Shown: positions 1 through 7,508 of the stretch, piece after piece
How positions within the stretch are numbered: position 1 is the stretch's first letter
Layout: each line of letters begins with the position of its first letter
Assembly (NCBI GenBank): GCA_020029615.1
Contig: JAIBJO010000039.1
Span: 1-39,108, forward strand
DNA length: 39,108 nucleotides
Direction: 5' to 3'
Origin: Actinomycetota bacterium
Lineage (GTDB): Bacteria; Actinomycetota; Thermoleophilia; Gaiellales; Gaiellaceae
Made by a program: the position numbers and the translations under genes
Notes under the pieces: model-generated
Told to the model about the DNA's origin: nothing
What the model saw: the letters and a program-made list of their open reading frames with translations, nothing else
Database searches by the model: none

Positions 1-758
1 GGGGTGTCGACGAGGATCGAGCCGTCCCGCAGGACGAGGAGCTGGCGATGGCGCGTCGTGTGCCGGCCGCGGCCGTCCTTGCGGAGATCTCCCGTCGGCA
101 TGAGGGTGCGGCCAGCGAGCCGGTTGACGAGCGTCGACTTGCCCGTGCCGGAGGACCCCAGGAGGACGAACGTTCGCGCTGGTCGGAGAAGGGCACGAAC
201 CTCCTCGATCCCCTCTCCCGTGACGTTGCTGACCGCGAGGACCGGGACTCCGACTGCGACGTCCTCGGCTTCCGTGAGCTTCTCGAAGTCGTCGCAGACG
301 TCGAGCTTCGTGAGAACGATGACCGGATCGGCACCGCTGTCCCAGGCCGCCGTCAGGTATCGCTCCAGGCGTCGAGGGTTGAAGTCGTTGTCGAGGCCCG
401 CGACGAGGAAGACCATGTCGACGTTCGCCACGAGGATGTGCTCCTCCGCTTTCAGCCAGGGCGTCTTGCGGGACACCTTGGTCCGCCGCGGCAGCAGCGC
501 TTCGATCGCGACGTGGTCGCCGGGTGCGTCGACGACGGCGACCCAGTCGCCGACCGCAGGCATCCCGCCCCAGATCTCGTCGTCGCGCAGCCGTCCGCGC
601 GCATGCGCGAGGCGATCGCCACGCTCGCCGCGGACGTAGTAGCCGCCCCGGTGCTCCGCGACGACACGAGCGGGCTCGAAGCCCCGCTCGGAATAGGTTG
701 TGAAGGCCGCCTCGAGCTCGTCGGTCCAGCCGAGGGCGGCCAGGGTTGCATCGGACAA
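1..758 (-). CDS. rsgA: Ribosome small-subunit-dependent GTPase RsgA (3' end off window)
   Basis: RsgA is a circularly permuted GTPase that acts late in 30S ribosomal subunit maturation. Reading the minus strand from TTG at 758 gives 252 codons before the window edge. An N-terminal OB-fold region (about residues 35-105) is followed by the permuted GTPase motifs: G4 TKLD at 150-153, the P-loop GSSGTGKST at 201-209, the HTT switch at 233-235 and the start of G3 (DTP) at 251. The TTG start is supported by AGGAG 7 nt upstream. The family is usually about 300-370 residues, so the C-terminal zinc-binding part is missing only because the window ends. Neighbours do not suggest an operon. The family assignment is firm from motif order. 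Confidence 0.93.
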   Translation of the reverse strand, partial: MSDATLAALGWTDELEAAFTTYSERGFEPARVVAEHRGGYYVRGERGDRLAHARGRLRDDEIWGGMPAVGDWVAVVDAPGDHVAIEALLPRRTKVSRKTPWLKAEEHILVANVDMVFLVAGLDNDFNPRRLERYLTAAWDSGADPVIVLTKLDVCDDFEKLTEAEDVAVGVPVLAVSNVTGEGIEEVRALLRPARTFVLLGSSGTGKSTLVNRLAGRTLMPTGDLRKDGRGRHTTRHRQLLVLRDGSILVDT

Positions 759-823
759 CGCAAAGCTCCTTCACTTCGATGGTGAACCGGGCCGCGGCTC
801 GCGGCCGTCCGCGAAGGTGCTTG

Positions 824-871
824 CTAGAGGACGGCGTCGAGCCGGAGGAGGATGAAGTGCGTGGCTTTCAT
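824..871 (-). CDS. Possible 15-residue small ORF or leader peptide
   Basis: The ATG at 871 opens a 15-codon frame (MKATHFILLRLDAVL) ending at TAG 824-826. It is preceded by AAGGAG at 883-878 with ideal 6-nt spacing; a second in-frame ATG at 877 touches the SD and is less likely. It lies between the secreted protein gene (ends 955) and rsgA (starts 758), all on the minus strand, so it could be a leader peptide or small protein ahead of rsgA. I do not recognise the peptide. Evidence is only the ribosome binding site and position, so a chance ORF remains possible. Confidence 0.35.
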   Translation of the reverse strand: MKATHFILLRLDAVL

Positions 872-954
872 GGTCATCTCCTTCCGCTCGACGACGAGAG
901 ACCGGAAGCCTAGGGTGCCGAAGCGGCTACGTCAACGCATCGTGTCGGGCAGGG

Positions 955-2160
955 CTATGCCCCGAGCTTCGCGGTGAAGGTCGAGACCGCATTACGGCAC
1001 GTGTAGAGAGTGCCGTCTCGCACGATCGTCACCGCCGAGAGGCCGCCCTTCCCTGTGACGCGTCGCTCGGCGTCGTCGAACTTGCCCGACATCGTGAACT
1101 TGAGCGAGCCGCCCCCGGCGAGCGGGATGTTGGAGAGGCCCCCCGAGAACGTGAGATCCGGGCGAATCGCGATCGCCCCGCCGTAGATGTACTCGAACTT
1201 GAACGTCACGACCTCCGGCTCGACGCAGCGAAGGTTGACCTCGAAGCGAGCCCTCGTCACCCACGCATCCCTCGTCGCGTCGAGGCAGACGCCCGACCCG
1301 GTGAGCGTGAACCCGCAGTAGCGGCCGGCAGCGACGATCGGCAGAGGCTCCGCCGGTGACGTGGCCTTCCAGTTCATGGAGTCGACCTTGCAGCCGCGGG
1401 CCTCGTACTTGATCGACCCTCGGGCGCTCGCCCCGGAGACCTTTCCGGCGAACGTGTACCCGCTCCCGACGATCGAGAAGCGGCCACGGTCGGACAGCGG
1501 GTAGCGCCCGGAGAGCTGGAGCTCGAGAAACTCGACGTTCGGAGGCTGACAGCGGGCGACGAGTTGGCGCACGGCGACGTTGGTGAGCGTGCGCCCGTCG
1601 GCGAGGACGTCGAACGAAACTCGGAGGTTGGGGCTGAACCCGACGCCACGGTAGGAGCCCGGCTGGGCGACGGCCGTTGGCGGAGGCGTCCTGACGGTTC
1701 CCGCGTAGACGCCTCGATGCGGTGCTCTCGTGCTGCACGTGAGCCGGCCGCTCCCCTTTCCTCCGCCTGAAAGCCCCTTGTAGGAACCGGATCCCGAAAC
1801 GACATTCCATGTGCTCTTCGTCTTCCCGCACGGCTGGGACACGAGAAGCTTGATCCTCCCGGCCTTTCCGTCGAGTGTCAGGGCCATGCGGGCGCGGCCG
1901 CCGACGACGGTCTGGCGGCCTCGCGCGAGACCCGAGTCGGCGATCGCTCCGCGTACCGTGAAAGCGCCCTGTTGCGACAGCTTGAGCGACACCTTGACGG
2001 TCACCTTGCCCGCGATCTCGGCGGCGGACGAGCGCATCGGTGCAACGCCCCGAAGCGGAGCGTCGCTGCCCGACGACGTGCTCACCACGACCACGGCGCC
2101 GAGGGCGACCGTCCCAACGGCGGCGAGTTGGCGAGAGCGTCGAAGCAGTGAGGTCCCCAT
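955..2160 (-). CDS. Secreted repeat-type beta protein, function unknown
   Basis: This 401-residue protein begins with a basic, hydrophobic signal sequence (about residues 5-30) and should be exported. The mature part is rich in Gly, Ser, Thr and Val and looks all-beta. A first module (about 50-160) carries a [16 protein letters not shown] stretch. Two further modules start with GSYRG (near 167) and GRYCG (near 280); each contains paired cysteines and alternating hydrophobic strands. Such modules are frequent in exported proteins of Thermoleophilia-type actinobacteria, but I know of no assigned function. The ATG at 2160 lies 12 nt after a good -10 box (see promoter entry), implying a very short leader. 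It is divergent from the ABC importer operon. No catalytic motif is visible. Confidence 0.8.
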   Translation of the reverse strand: MGTSLLRRSRQLAAVGTVALGAVVVVSTSSGSDAPLRGVAPMRSSAAEIAGKVTVKVSLKLSQQGAFTVRGAIADSGLARGRQTVVGGRARMALTLDGKAGRIKLLVSQPCGKTKSTWNVVSGSGSYKGLSGGGKGSGRLTCSTRAPHRGVYAGTVRTPPPTAVAQPGSYRGVGFSPNLRVSFDVLADGRTLTNVAVRQLVARCQPPNVEFLELQLSGRYPLSDRGRFSIVGSGYTFAGKVSGASARGSIKYEARGCKVDSMNWKATSPAEPLPIVAAGRYCGFTLTGSGVCLDATRDAWVTRARFEVNLRCVEPEVVTFKFEYIYGGAIAIRPDLTFSGGLSNIPLAGGGSLKFTMSGKFDDAERRVTGKGGLSAVTIVRDGTLYTCRNAVSTFTAKLGA

Positions 2161-2172
2161 CCCCTAGACAGC

Positions 2173-2201
2173 ATCAAAGATACCCGGGCGCCTCACGTCA
2201 A
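2173..2201 (-). promoter_or_regulatory. Sigma70-type promoter for the secreted protein gene
   Basis: Read on the minus strand: TTGACG (2201-2196), a 17-nt spacer, then TTTGAT (2178-2173). The ATG at 2160 follows 12 nt after the -10 box, so the expected transcript start lies only about 6 nt before the start codon. The -35 box is 4 bp from that of the opposite-facing promoter. Confidence 0.65.
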
Positions 2202-2205
2202 CCGC

Positions 2206-2234
2206 TTGACTTGCGCGGAGGAGTCTCGTTTGAT
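2206..2234 (+). promoter_or_regulatory. Sigma70-type promoter for the ABC importer operon
   Basis: TTGACT (2206-2211), a 17-nt spacer and TTTGAT (2229-2234). The ATG at 2247 lies 12 nt after the -10 box, exactly as in the divergent promoter. This supports ATG 2247 as the ATPase start with a leader of about 5 nt. Confidence 0.65.
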
Positions 2235-2246
2235 CTCGCGTGGAGA

Positions 2247-3056
2247 ATGAGCATTGCAGCATCAGCTGTCGCAGCGGAGGCCATGGTCCGTCTCGAGGGG
2301 GTGCGCAAGAGCTTCGGGGACAACCTCGTGCTCGACGGTGTCGACCTGAGCGTCGCTCCCGGCGAGGTGCTGGTCGTCATCGGGCCGAGCGGTAGCGGCA
2401 AGAGCACGCTCCTGCGCTGTGTCAACCTGCTCGAGCCGATCCAGGCGGGGCGCATCTTTCTCGAAGGCGAGGAGATCACGCGCAAGGGCGTGAACGTGTC
2501 CGCCATACGGCAGCGCATCGGGATCGTCTTCCAGCAGTTCAACCTGTTCCCGCAGCTGACGGCACTCGACAACCTCACGCTCGCCGCCCGACGGATCCGG
2601 AAGGTGCCTCGTCGAGAGGCCGAGGCCCGCGCTCGCGAGCTCCTAGCGAGCGTCGGGCTCGAGGAGAAGGCGCACCAGCACCCTCACCAGCTCTCGGGCG
2701 GCCAGCAGCAACGCGTCGCCATCGCCCGCGCGCTCATGATGCAGCCGCACGTCATGCTGTTCGACGAGGTCACGTCCGCTCTCGACCCGGAGCTCGTCGG
2801 CGAGGTGCTCGTCGTCATGAGGAACCTCGCGCGCGAGGGGATGACCATGTTGATCGTCACGCACGAGATGCAATTCGCGAAGGAGGTCGGCGACCGCGTG
2901 GTGTTCATGGACGGCGGGAAGATCGTCGAAGAAGGTGCGCCCCGCGCCGTGCTCGACAATCCGAAGGAGGAGCGTACGCAGCAGTTTCTCCGCAGGACCC
3001 AGCTCGCTCACACACTGGAAGAGCTCACCGTCGAGGAAGAAGGAGGATCGGAATGA
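2247..3056 (+). CDS. Polar amino acid-type ABC importer, ATP-binding protein (GlnQ-like)
   Basis: This cytoplasmic ATPase energises solute uptake by the importer encoded downstream. It has 269 residues from ATG 2247. The Walker A motif GPSGSGKST is at 46-54; the Q-loop FQQFNLF, the signature [15 protein letters not shown], the Walker [13 protein letters not shown] and the H-loop VTHEM follow in the right order. This pattern matches the GlnQ/HisP family of polar amino acid importers. An alternative ATG at 2283 (257 residues) has GGAGG only 2 nt away; I prefer 2247 because of the promoter geometry. Its stop codon overlaps the ATG of the binding protein gene (ATGA at 3053-3056), so the two are translationally coupled. 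The substrate cannot be read from the ATPase. Confidence 0.93.
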   Translation: MSIAASAVAAEAMVRLEGVRKSFGDNLVLDGVDLSVAPGEVLVVIGPSGSGKSTLLRCVNLLEPIQAGRIFLEGEEITRKGVNVSAIRQRIGIVFQQFNLFPQLTALDNLTLAARRIRKVPRREAEARARELLASVGLEEKAHQHPHQLSGGQQQRVAIARALMMQPHVMLFDEVTSALDPELVGEVLVVMRNLAREGMTMLIVTHEMQFAKEVGDRVVFMDGGKIVEEGAPRAVLDNPKEERTQQFLRRTQLAHTLEELTVEEEGGSE

Positions 3057-3967
3057 GACGACTCATGCTCGTCATCGCTTCCACGGCCCTCGCGGGCGTC
3101 GCCCTCGCCACCTGGGGCGGGATAGCGTCCGCCCGTGAGGCGGGCCCGACCGTGGCCCTTGCAGCAGCGCAGGCGAAGCTGCCACCCCTGCCGGCCGAGG
3201 TGCAGGAACGCAAGCGCTGGAACATCGCGGTCAAGTGCGACACGCCGCCCTTCGGGTACATCGGCGCCCGGAGCCAGCATGCCGGCTTCGACGTCGAGAT
3301 CGCCCGCTGGTTCTCGCGGTTCGCGTTCGGCAAGTCGAACCGTGTCACGTTCACGTGCGTGACGACTCCTGCCCGCGAGCCCGCCTTGACGACGGGCCGC
3401 GTGGACCTGGTCATCGCGACGTTCACGTACAACGTCGACCGGGACACGCGCATCGACTTCTCGCGCGGGTACTACAAGGGCACGGGCCGCCTGCTCGTGC
3501 CGAACAACTCGTCCATCCGCTCGATCGCGGATCTCGGCGGCAAGACCGTCGCCACGACGAGCGGCTCGATCTACGACCGCTGGGTGAAGAACTGCTTCAA
3601 GGACACGAAGCTGATCGTGACCGACAGCTTCACGAATGCGGTGATCGCACTGCGTGACGGCCGGGCGGACACGCTCATGTGGGACGACACTGCGGTCCTC
3701 GGCATCGCCGTGACCGACCGGAACTACAAGCTCACGAGCGATCTGTTCCTCCCCGGTCCGTACGGCATCGGGATCAAGCAGGGGAACACCCCCATGAAGG
3801 CGTGGGTCGACTCCCGGCTCAACCTGATGAAGAAGCGCGACATGTTCTTCCCGATCCTGAAGAACACCGTCCCGCCTGCCCAGGTCGGCCCATTCTCGAA
3901 GAACATCCTCAGGCCCAATCAGACGTTCGCCTACAACCAGGTCGATCCCACGACGGTGTGCCCGTAG
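3053..3967 (+). CDS. Extracellular solute-binding protein, family 3
   Basis: This is the substrate-capturing component of the importer, 304 residues. It has a signal sequence with a likely Ala-Ser-Ala cleavage site near residue 27 and no lipobox cysteine. The mature part follows the SBP_bac_3 pattern: a PPFGYIG...[10 protein letters not shown] segment near the N-terminus, [17 protein letters not shown], a DFSRGYY segment, and [13 protein letters not shown] before the second lobe. It overlaps the ATPase gene by 4 nt and is separated from the first permease gene by 65 nt that contain a strong hairpin. Family and context indicate an amino acid or other small polar solute. Lack of a lipid anchor is unusual for a Gram-positive binding protein. 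Confidence 0.92.
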   Translation: MRRLMLVIASTALAGVALATWGGIASAREAGPTVALAAAQAKLPPLPAEVQERKRWNIAVKCDTPPFGYIGARSQHAGFDVEIARWFSRFAFGKSNRVTFTCVTTPAREPALTTGRVDLVIATFTYNVDRDTRIDFSRGYYKGTGRLLVPNNSSIRSIADLGGKTVATTSGSIYDRWVKNCFKDTKLIVTDSFTNAVIALRDGRADTLMWDDTAVLGIAVTDRNYKLTSDLFLPGPYGIGIKQGNTPMKAWVDSRLNLMKKRDMFFPILKNTVPPAQVGPFSKNILRPNQTFAYNQVDPTTVCP

Positions 3968-3988
3968 GGGCACCGTCGGTACGGAACG

Positions 3989-4021
3989 AAGGAGCGACCG
4001 CGCACGGCGCGGTCGCTCCTT
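3989..4021 (+). terminator. Intra-operon hairpin between binding protein and permease genes
   Basis: A perfect 15-bp inverted repeat (arms 3989-4003 and 4007-4021) with a 3-nt loop, starting 21 nt after the binding protein stop. No T-tract follows. It probably acts as a partial terminator or RNA-stabilising element, giving more binding protein than permease. The right arm ends 11 nt before the GTG of the permease gene. Confidence 0.6.
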
Positions 4022-4032
4022 GACATCGCCTC

Positions 4033-4713
4033 GTGGACATCCTGGCCGTCACGTTCGACTGGTCGTTCATCACGGAGAACGGCGACGAGCTCCTCGCCGG
4101 GCTCCGCCGGACGCTCGAGGTCTCGGCGATCGCGATCGCCGGCGCATTCGTCATCGGCCTCGTTCTGGGCGCTGCGCGCGCGCACCGTGTCCCTGTGGTC
4201 AGCCAGCTCGCGGCGGTCTACGTCGAGATCATCCGCAACACCCCGATCCTGGTCCAGATCTTCTTCCTCTTCTTCGGGCTCCCCCAGATCGGGATCATCC
4301 TCGAGCCGTTCACCGTCGCCTGGCTCGCGGTGACGATCTGGGGCGGTGCTTTCAACACCGAGAACTTCCGCGCAGGCTTCGAGGCGGTCCCTCACCGCTT
4401 TCGTGAAGCCGGGTTCGCGCTGGGCTTCGGACGGCTCACCACCTTCCTCAACGTCACGCTGCCGATCGGCGGCCGGATAGCGCTTCCGTCCTCGATCAAC
4501 ACCTACATCAGCGTCGTCAAGAACACGTCGCTGATGTACGTCATCAGCTACCCGGAGCTGACCACGACGGCGCTGAATATCAACGCGCTGACGCTCCAGA
4601 CGGTCGAGACGTTCACGACGCTGGCCGTCAGCTACCTCGTGATCGTGTGGACCATGTCGGCCTCCATCCGCGTCGTCGAGCGCCGTCTCGCCCTGCCCGA
4701 GGACGCACGATGA
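4033..4713 (+). CDS. Polar amino acid-type ABC importer, permease 1
   Basis: Membrane subunit of the importer, 226 residues from GTG 4033. It shows the HisM/GlnP pattern: an early hydrophobic helix (about 32-55), the conserved VEIIRNTPILVQIFFLFFGLP segment in the middle, and the EAA-type loop around EAGFALGFGRLTTFLNVTLP that contacts the ATPase. No clear ribosome binding site precedes the GTG, and the upstream hairpin sits 11 nt away, so its translation may depend on reading of the upstream message or on RNA structure. Its TGA overlaps the ATG of permease 2 (ATGA, 4710-4713). The two permeases probably form a heterodimer. Confidence 0.92.
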   Translation: MDILAVTFDWSFITENGDELLAGLRRTLEVSAIAIAGAFVIGLVLGAARAHRVPVVSQLAAVYVEIIRNTPILVQIFFLFFGLPQIGIILEPFTVAWLAVTIWGGAFNTENFRAGFEAVPHRFREAGFALGFGRLTTFLNVTLPIGGRIALPSSINTYISVVKNTSLMYVISYPELTTTALNINALTLQTVETFTTLAVSYLVIVWTMSASIRVVERRLALPEDAR

Positions 4714-5396
4714 GCTTCCTCCCGGACTGGGCCGAGCCAGTCCTCCGCTACATGCTCGAGGTGGGGCTCCGAGGCACGCTCCAGATCGCCGCGATCTCGC
4801 TCGCCGGAAGCCTGCTGATCGGAGTCCCACTCGGCACCCTGCTCACGATCAAGTTCATGCCGTCGCGCGCGCTGATTCGCCTCTACATCGAGGTCTGGCG
4901 TGGGCTGCCGGTCCTCGTGACGCTCTTCCTGGTCTTCTTCCTGCTCCCCTCGCTCAACCCGCGTCTGGAGTTCGATGCGCTCATCTCCGCCTCGATCGCG
5001 CTAACGCTCTGGGGCAGCGCGCAGGTTGCCGAGGCGACCCGCGGCGCCGTGCAGTCGATCCCGAAGGAGCAGCACGAGGCAGCTTCGGCGCTCGGCTTCG
5101 GCTGGATCGGCAGACACGTCTTCGTCATCCTCCCGCAAGCGCTGCGACGCCTCTTGCCGCCGCTCGTCAGCCTCCTGGTCAACATCATCCAGACCTCGAC
5201 GATCGCCCAGGTGATCGGCGCGCCGGAGCTCCTGGAATCTGCCGAGCGCCAGGTGGAGCGGCTCGCCGCTCCCCCGCCGATCGGAATCGGGGAGATCAAG
5301 GCATTTCCGATCTACGCGACCGTGATGGTCATCTTCTTCTGCATCTCGTTCCCGCTGACCCGGCTCGCCGCCTATCTGGAGAGGCGGCTCGCGTAA
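4710..5396 (+). CDS. Polar amino acid-type ABC importer, permease 2
   Basis: Second membrane subunit, 228 residues from ATG 4710, which overlaps the previous stop by 4 nt. It carries the same family signatures as permease 1: GTLQIAAISLAGSLLIG in the first helix, YIEVWRGLPVLVTLFLVFF in the middle, and the ATPase-contact loop EAASALGFGWIGRHVFVILPQALR. It is the last gene of the ATPase, binding protein, permease, permease operon. The thioesterase gene begins 20 nt downstream, but a -10-like box there suggests separate transcription. Confidence 0.92.
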   Translation: MSFLPDWAEPVLRYMLEVGLRGTLQIAAISLAGSLLIGVPLGTLLTIKFMPSRALIRLYIEVWRGLPVLVTLFLVFFLLPSLNPRLEFDALISASIALTLWGSAQVAEATRGAVQSIPKEQHEAASALGFGWIGRHVFVILPQALRRLLPPLVSLLVNIIQTSTIAQVIGAPELLESAERQVERLAAPPPIGIGEIKAFPIYATVMVIFFCISFPLTRLAAYLERRLA

Positions 5397-5403
5397 CCGC
5401 GCG

Positions 5404-5409
5404 TACAGT
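5404..5409 (+). promoter_or_regulatory. -10 box (TACAGT) of a likely leaderless transcript
   Basis: TACAGT ends 7 nt before the ATG at 5417 of the thioesterase gene. There is no Shine-Dalgarno sequence, so transcription would begin at or beside the start codon. No convincing -35 box is seen. Confidence 0.4.
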
Positions 5410-5416
5410 CCCTGTC

Positions 5417-5827
5417 ATGCTCGAGGACGGACGCGAGATCACCGACGTCGTCAACGCGCAGATGCCGCTCGGCGCCACGCTTGGAATCAGGACATTCGGT
5501 GGGCCAGAGGAGGTCGAGGCGACCCTCGCCTGGGCTCCCGAGCTCTGCACCGCCGGAGGCGTGCTGCACGGTGGAGTCCTGATGACGCTCGCCGACTCCG
5601 CGGGAGCGGTCTGCGCGTTCCTCAATCTCCCCGAGGGCGCCCGGACGGTGACCATCGAGTCGAAGACGAACTTCTTCGGCGCGGTGCGCCAGGGCGAAGT
5701 GCGAGCGCTGTCGAGGCCGCTGCACCGAGGGAAGACGACGATCGTGGTCGAGACCGATCTCCACGACGCGACCGGGCGTCACGTCGCCCGCACGACCCAG
5801 ACCCAGGCCGTGCTCGGCGCGAACTGA
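5417..5827 (+). CDS. PaaI-family hotdog-fold thioesterase
   Basis: Predicted acyl-CoA thioesterase, 136 residues. The PaaI/HGG motif is clear: GGVLHGGVLMTLADSAGA at about 48-64, with the HGG at 51-53 and the catalytic Asp at 60. A long central helix and the later strands IESKTNFF and TIVVETDLHD fit the hotdog fold, and the length is typical. The ATG at 5417 has no ribosome binding site but lies 7 nt after a TACAGT box, suggesting leaderless translation. The acyl substrate cannot be inferred; the nearby amino acid importer gives no clear link. Confidence 0.9.
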   Translation: MLEDGREITDVVNAQMPLGATLGIRTFGGPEEVEATLAWAPELCTAGGVLHGGVLMTLADSAGAVCAFLNLPEGARTVTIESKTNFFGAVRQGEVRALSRPLHRGKTTIVVETDLHDATGRHVARTTQTQAVLGAN

Positions 5828-5860
5828 GTCGCGAACGCCCGCGCTATCCTCTCTCGGCGC

Positions 5861-5934
5861 GGTGGCGGTAGCTCAGTTGGTAGAGCCCCGGGTTGTGGTC
5901 CCGGTGGTCGCGGGTTCGAGTCCCGTCCGCCACC
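5861..5934 (+). tRNA. tRNA-His (anticodon GTG)
   Basis: A complete cloverleaf. The acceptor stem GTGGCGG (5862-5868) pairs with CCGCCAC (5927-5933), and the extra 5' G at 5861 faces C at 5934, the G-1:C73 pair typical of histidine tRNA. The anticodon arm is CCGGG, loop TTGTGGT, CCCGG, giving anticodon GTG; the T-arm carries GGTTCGAGTCC. The 3' CCA is not encoded. A TATCCT box at 5845-5850 lies 10 nt upstream and is the probable -10 element. Confidence 0.97.
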
Positions 5935-5968
5935 CCTGACGCGACCGCTTCCCGAAACGAGCACGAAG

Positions 5969-5974
5969 TAGCAT
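5969..5974 (+). promoter_or_regulatory. -10 box (TAGCAT) of a likely leaderless transcript
   Basis: TAGCAT ends 6 nt before the GTG at 5981 of the oxidoreductase gene, which lacks a Shine-Dalgarno sequence. The transcript would start at the GTG. No clear -35 box is seen. Confidence 0.4.
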
Positions 5975-5980
5975 CGACGC

Positions 5981-7360
5981 GTGCGACACACGCGGACCGG
6001 ATGGTGGCTCGAGGAAGCCGGCGAAGTGGCTCCCGAGCCGCCGCTCTCCGAAGACACGAGCGCCGACGTCGTGATCGTCGGGGGTGGCTATCTCGGTCTC
6101 TGGACCGCGTGGCAGCTGCTCCAGCTCGAGCCGGAGCTCGACGTCCTCCTGCTCGAGACCGCGATGTGCGGGCACGGACCGAGCGGGCGGAACGGCGGGT
6201 TCTGCGAGACGCTCTGGCCCGGCGCGCAAATCCTTCGCGAGCGGGCCGGCGATGCAGCGGCGCTGGCCGTGTGCAGGGCGTCGGAGAGCGCCGTGCGCGG
6301 GATCGGTGCGTGGTGCGAGACGAACGAGGTGGACGCGTGGTTTCGAGAAGCGCCGATGCTGCGCGTCGCGACCACCGAGTCGCAGGTCGGCTCCTGGGAA
6401 GGGATCGTCGTCGCCGCTGCAGATCTCGGAGCCGCCGACGAGGTGGTAGCCGTGTCGGCCGCCGAGGTGCGCACACGCTGCGCGTCGCCGCTCTTCCTCG
6501 GCGGAGCGTTGTATCGGCTGAACGCGACGGTGCATCCTGCCCGGCTCGCGCTCGGGCTCCGCGCGAAGCTGCTGGAGCGCGGAGCTCGGATCCACGAGCG
6601 AACCGAGGTCACACGCTTCGAACGCGACGGAAGCGTCGAGACCCGTTTCGGGCGTGTCCGCGCAGGCTCGGCGGTGCTCGCGGTGAACTCGGCCGCAGCC
6701 GGCTTCCGCGGATACCGCCTCTCACTCGCCGTTGCCTCGAGCCACATCGTCCTCACCGAGCCTGTTCCGGAGGTACTCGACGAGATCGGCTGGACGGGCG
6801 GCGAGGCGATCGTGGACAGCCGCACGCTCGTCCACTACATGCGAACGACGCGCGACGGGCGGATCGTCTTCGGCTGGGGCGGCGGGGCGATGGGGATAGG
6901 CGGACGGCTTGCGGATCGACTCGAGCTCGACCCGAAAGTGATCGAACGAACCCAGGAGGCACTCGTCCGCTTCTTTCCGCAACTCGAAGGACGCCAGATC
7001 ACACATGCCTGGGGTGGCCCGATCGACGTCTCCCCCACCCACCTGCCGATCTTCGGGAGCCGGGGCCGCATCCACCACGGCTTCGGCTTCACCGGCAACG
7101 GCGTCGGGCCCTCGTACCTCGGCGGCGAGATCCTCGCGCGGCTCGCGCTTGACCGCCGCGACGAGCGAACCGGGCTCGCGATCGTCGAGCCGTCGCGCAA
7201 GCTCTTCCCGCCGGAGCCGTTCCGCTATGCCGGAGGCTCGCTGATCCGGCGTGCGCTGCTGGCGAAGGACGCCGCCGAGGACGCCGGTCGGGAGCCAGGC
7301 GTAGCCACGCGCTTCGTCGCCTCGCTCCCCCGCCGCCTCGGGCTGCGCCTGCCGCGCTAG
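5981..7360 (+). CDS. FAD-dependent amine/amino acid oxidoreductase (DadA/PuuB-like)
   Basis: Predicted flavin oxidase or dehydrogenase of the DAO superfamily, 459 residues from GTG 5981. The dinucleotide-binding motif VVIVGGGYLGLWTAWQL is at about 30-46. GPSGRNGGFCE follows near 75, the arrangement seen in PuuB-type gamma-glutamylputrescine and related oxidases. C-terminally, THAWGGPIDVSPTHLPIFG and GFGFTGNGVGPSYLGGEILA match the family's FAD/substrate-binding end. The protein is longer than DadA by a basic tail (about 400-459). It is a single gene after tRNA-His with no partner genes. The substrate is unknown; an amine or N-methylated amino acid is a reasonable inference. Confidence 0.87.
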   Translation: MRHTRTGWWLEEAGEVAPEPPLSEDTSADVVIVGGGYLGLWTAWQLLQLEPELDVLLLETAMCGHGPSGRNGGFCETLWPGAQILRERAGDAAALAVCRASESAVRGIGAWCETNEVDAWFREAPMLRVATTESQVGSWEGIVVAAADLGAADEVVAVSAAEVRTRCASPLFLGGALYRLNATVHPARLALGLRAKLLERGARIHERTEVTRFERDGSVETRFGRVRAGSAVLAVNSAAAGFRGYRLSLAVASSHIVLTEPVPEVLDEIGWTGGEAIVDSRTLVHYMRTTRDGRIVFGWGGGAMGIGGRLADRLELDPKVIERTQEALVRFFPQLEGRQITHAWGGPIDVSPTHLPIFGSRGRIHHGFGFTGNGVGPSYLGGEILARLALDRRDERTGLAIVEPSRKLFPPEPFRYAGGSLIRRALLAKDAAEDAGREPGVATRFVASLPRRLGLRLPR

Positions 7361-7508
7361 CGGCTTGCCACGAGCCCGCTGCTCCGGGGCGCGGACGGTT
7401 GCTCGTGCCTTCGCTCGAGGACTCGTGTAGCGTGCCGCGGTCCTCTCAAGGGGAGGCGCCAGGGTGGGGAGCAATTGCTGGCGTTCGATACGAGCTGGAA
7501 GGAGAAAC

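Noticed and set aside
48-785. 245-residue plus-strand ORF over the rsgA gene
   Set aside because: The opposite strand encodes clear RsgA motifs; this frame is antisense and low-complexity, rich in Arg, Asp and Glu.
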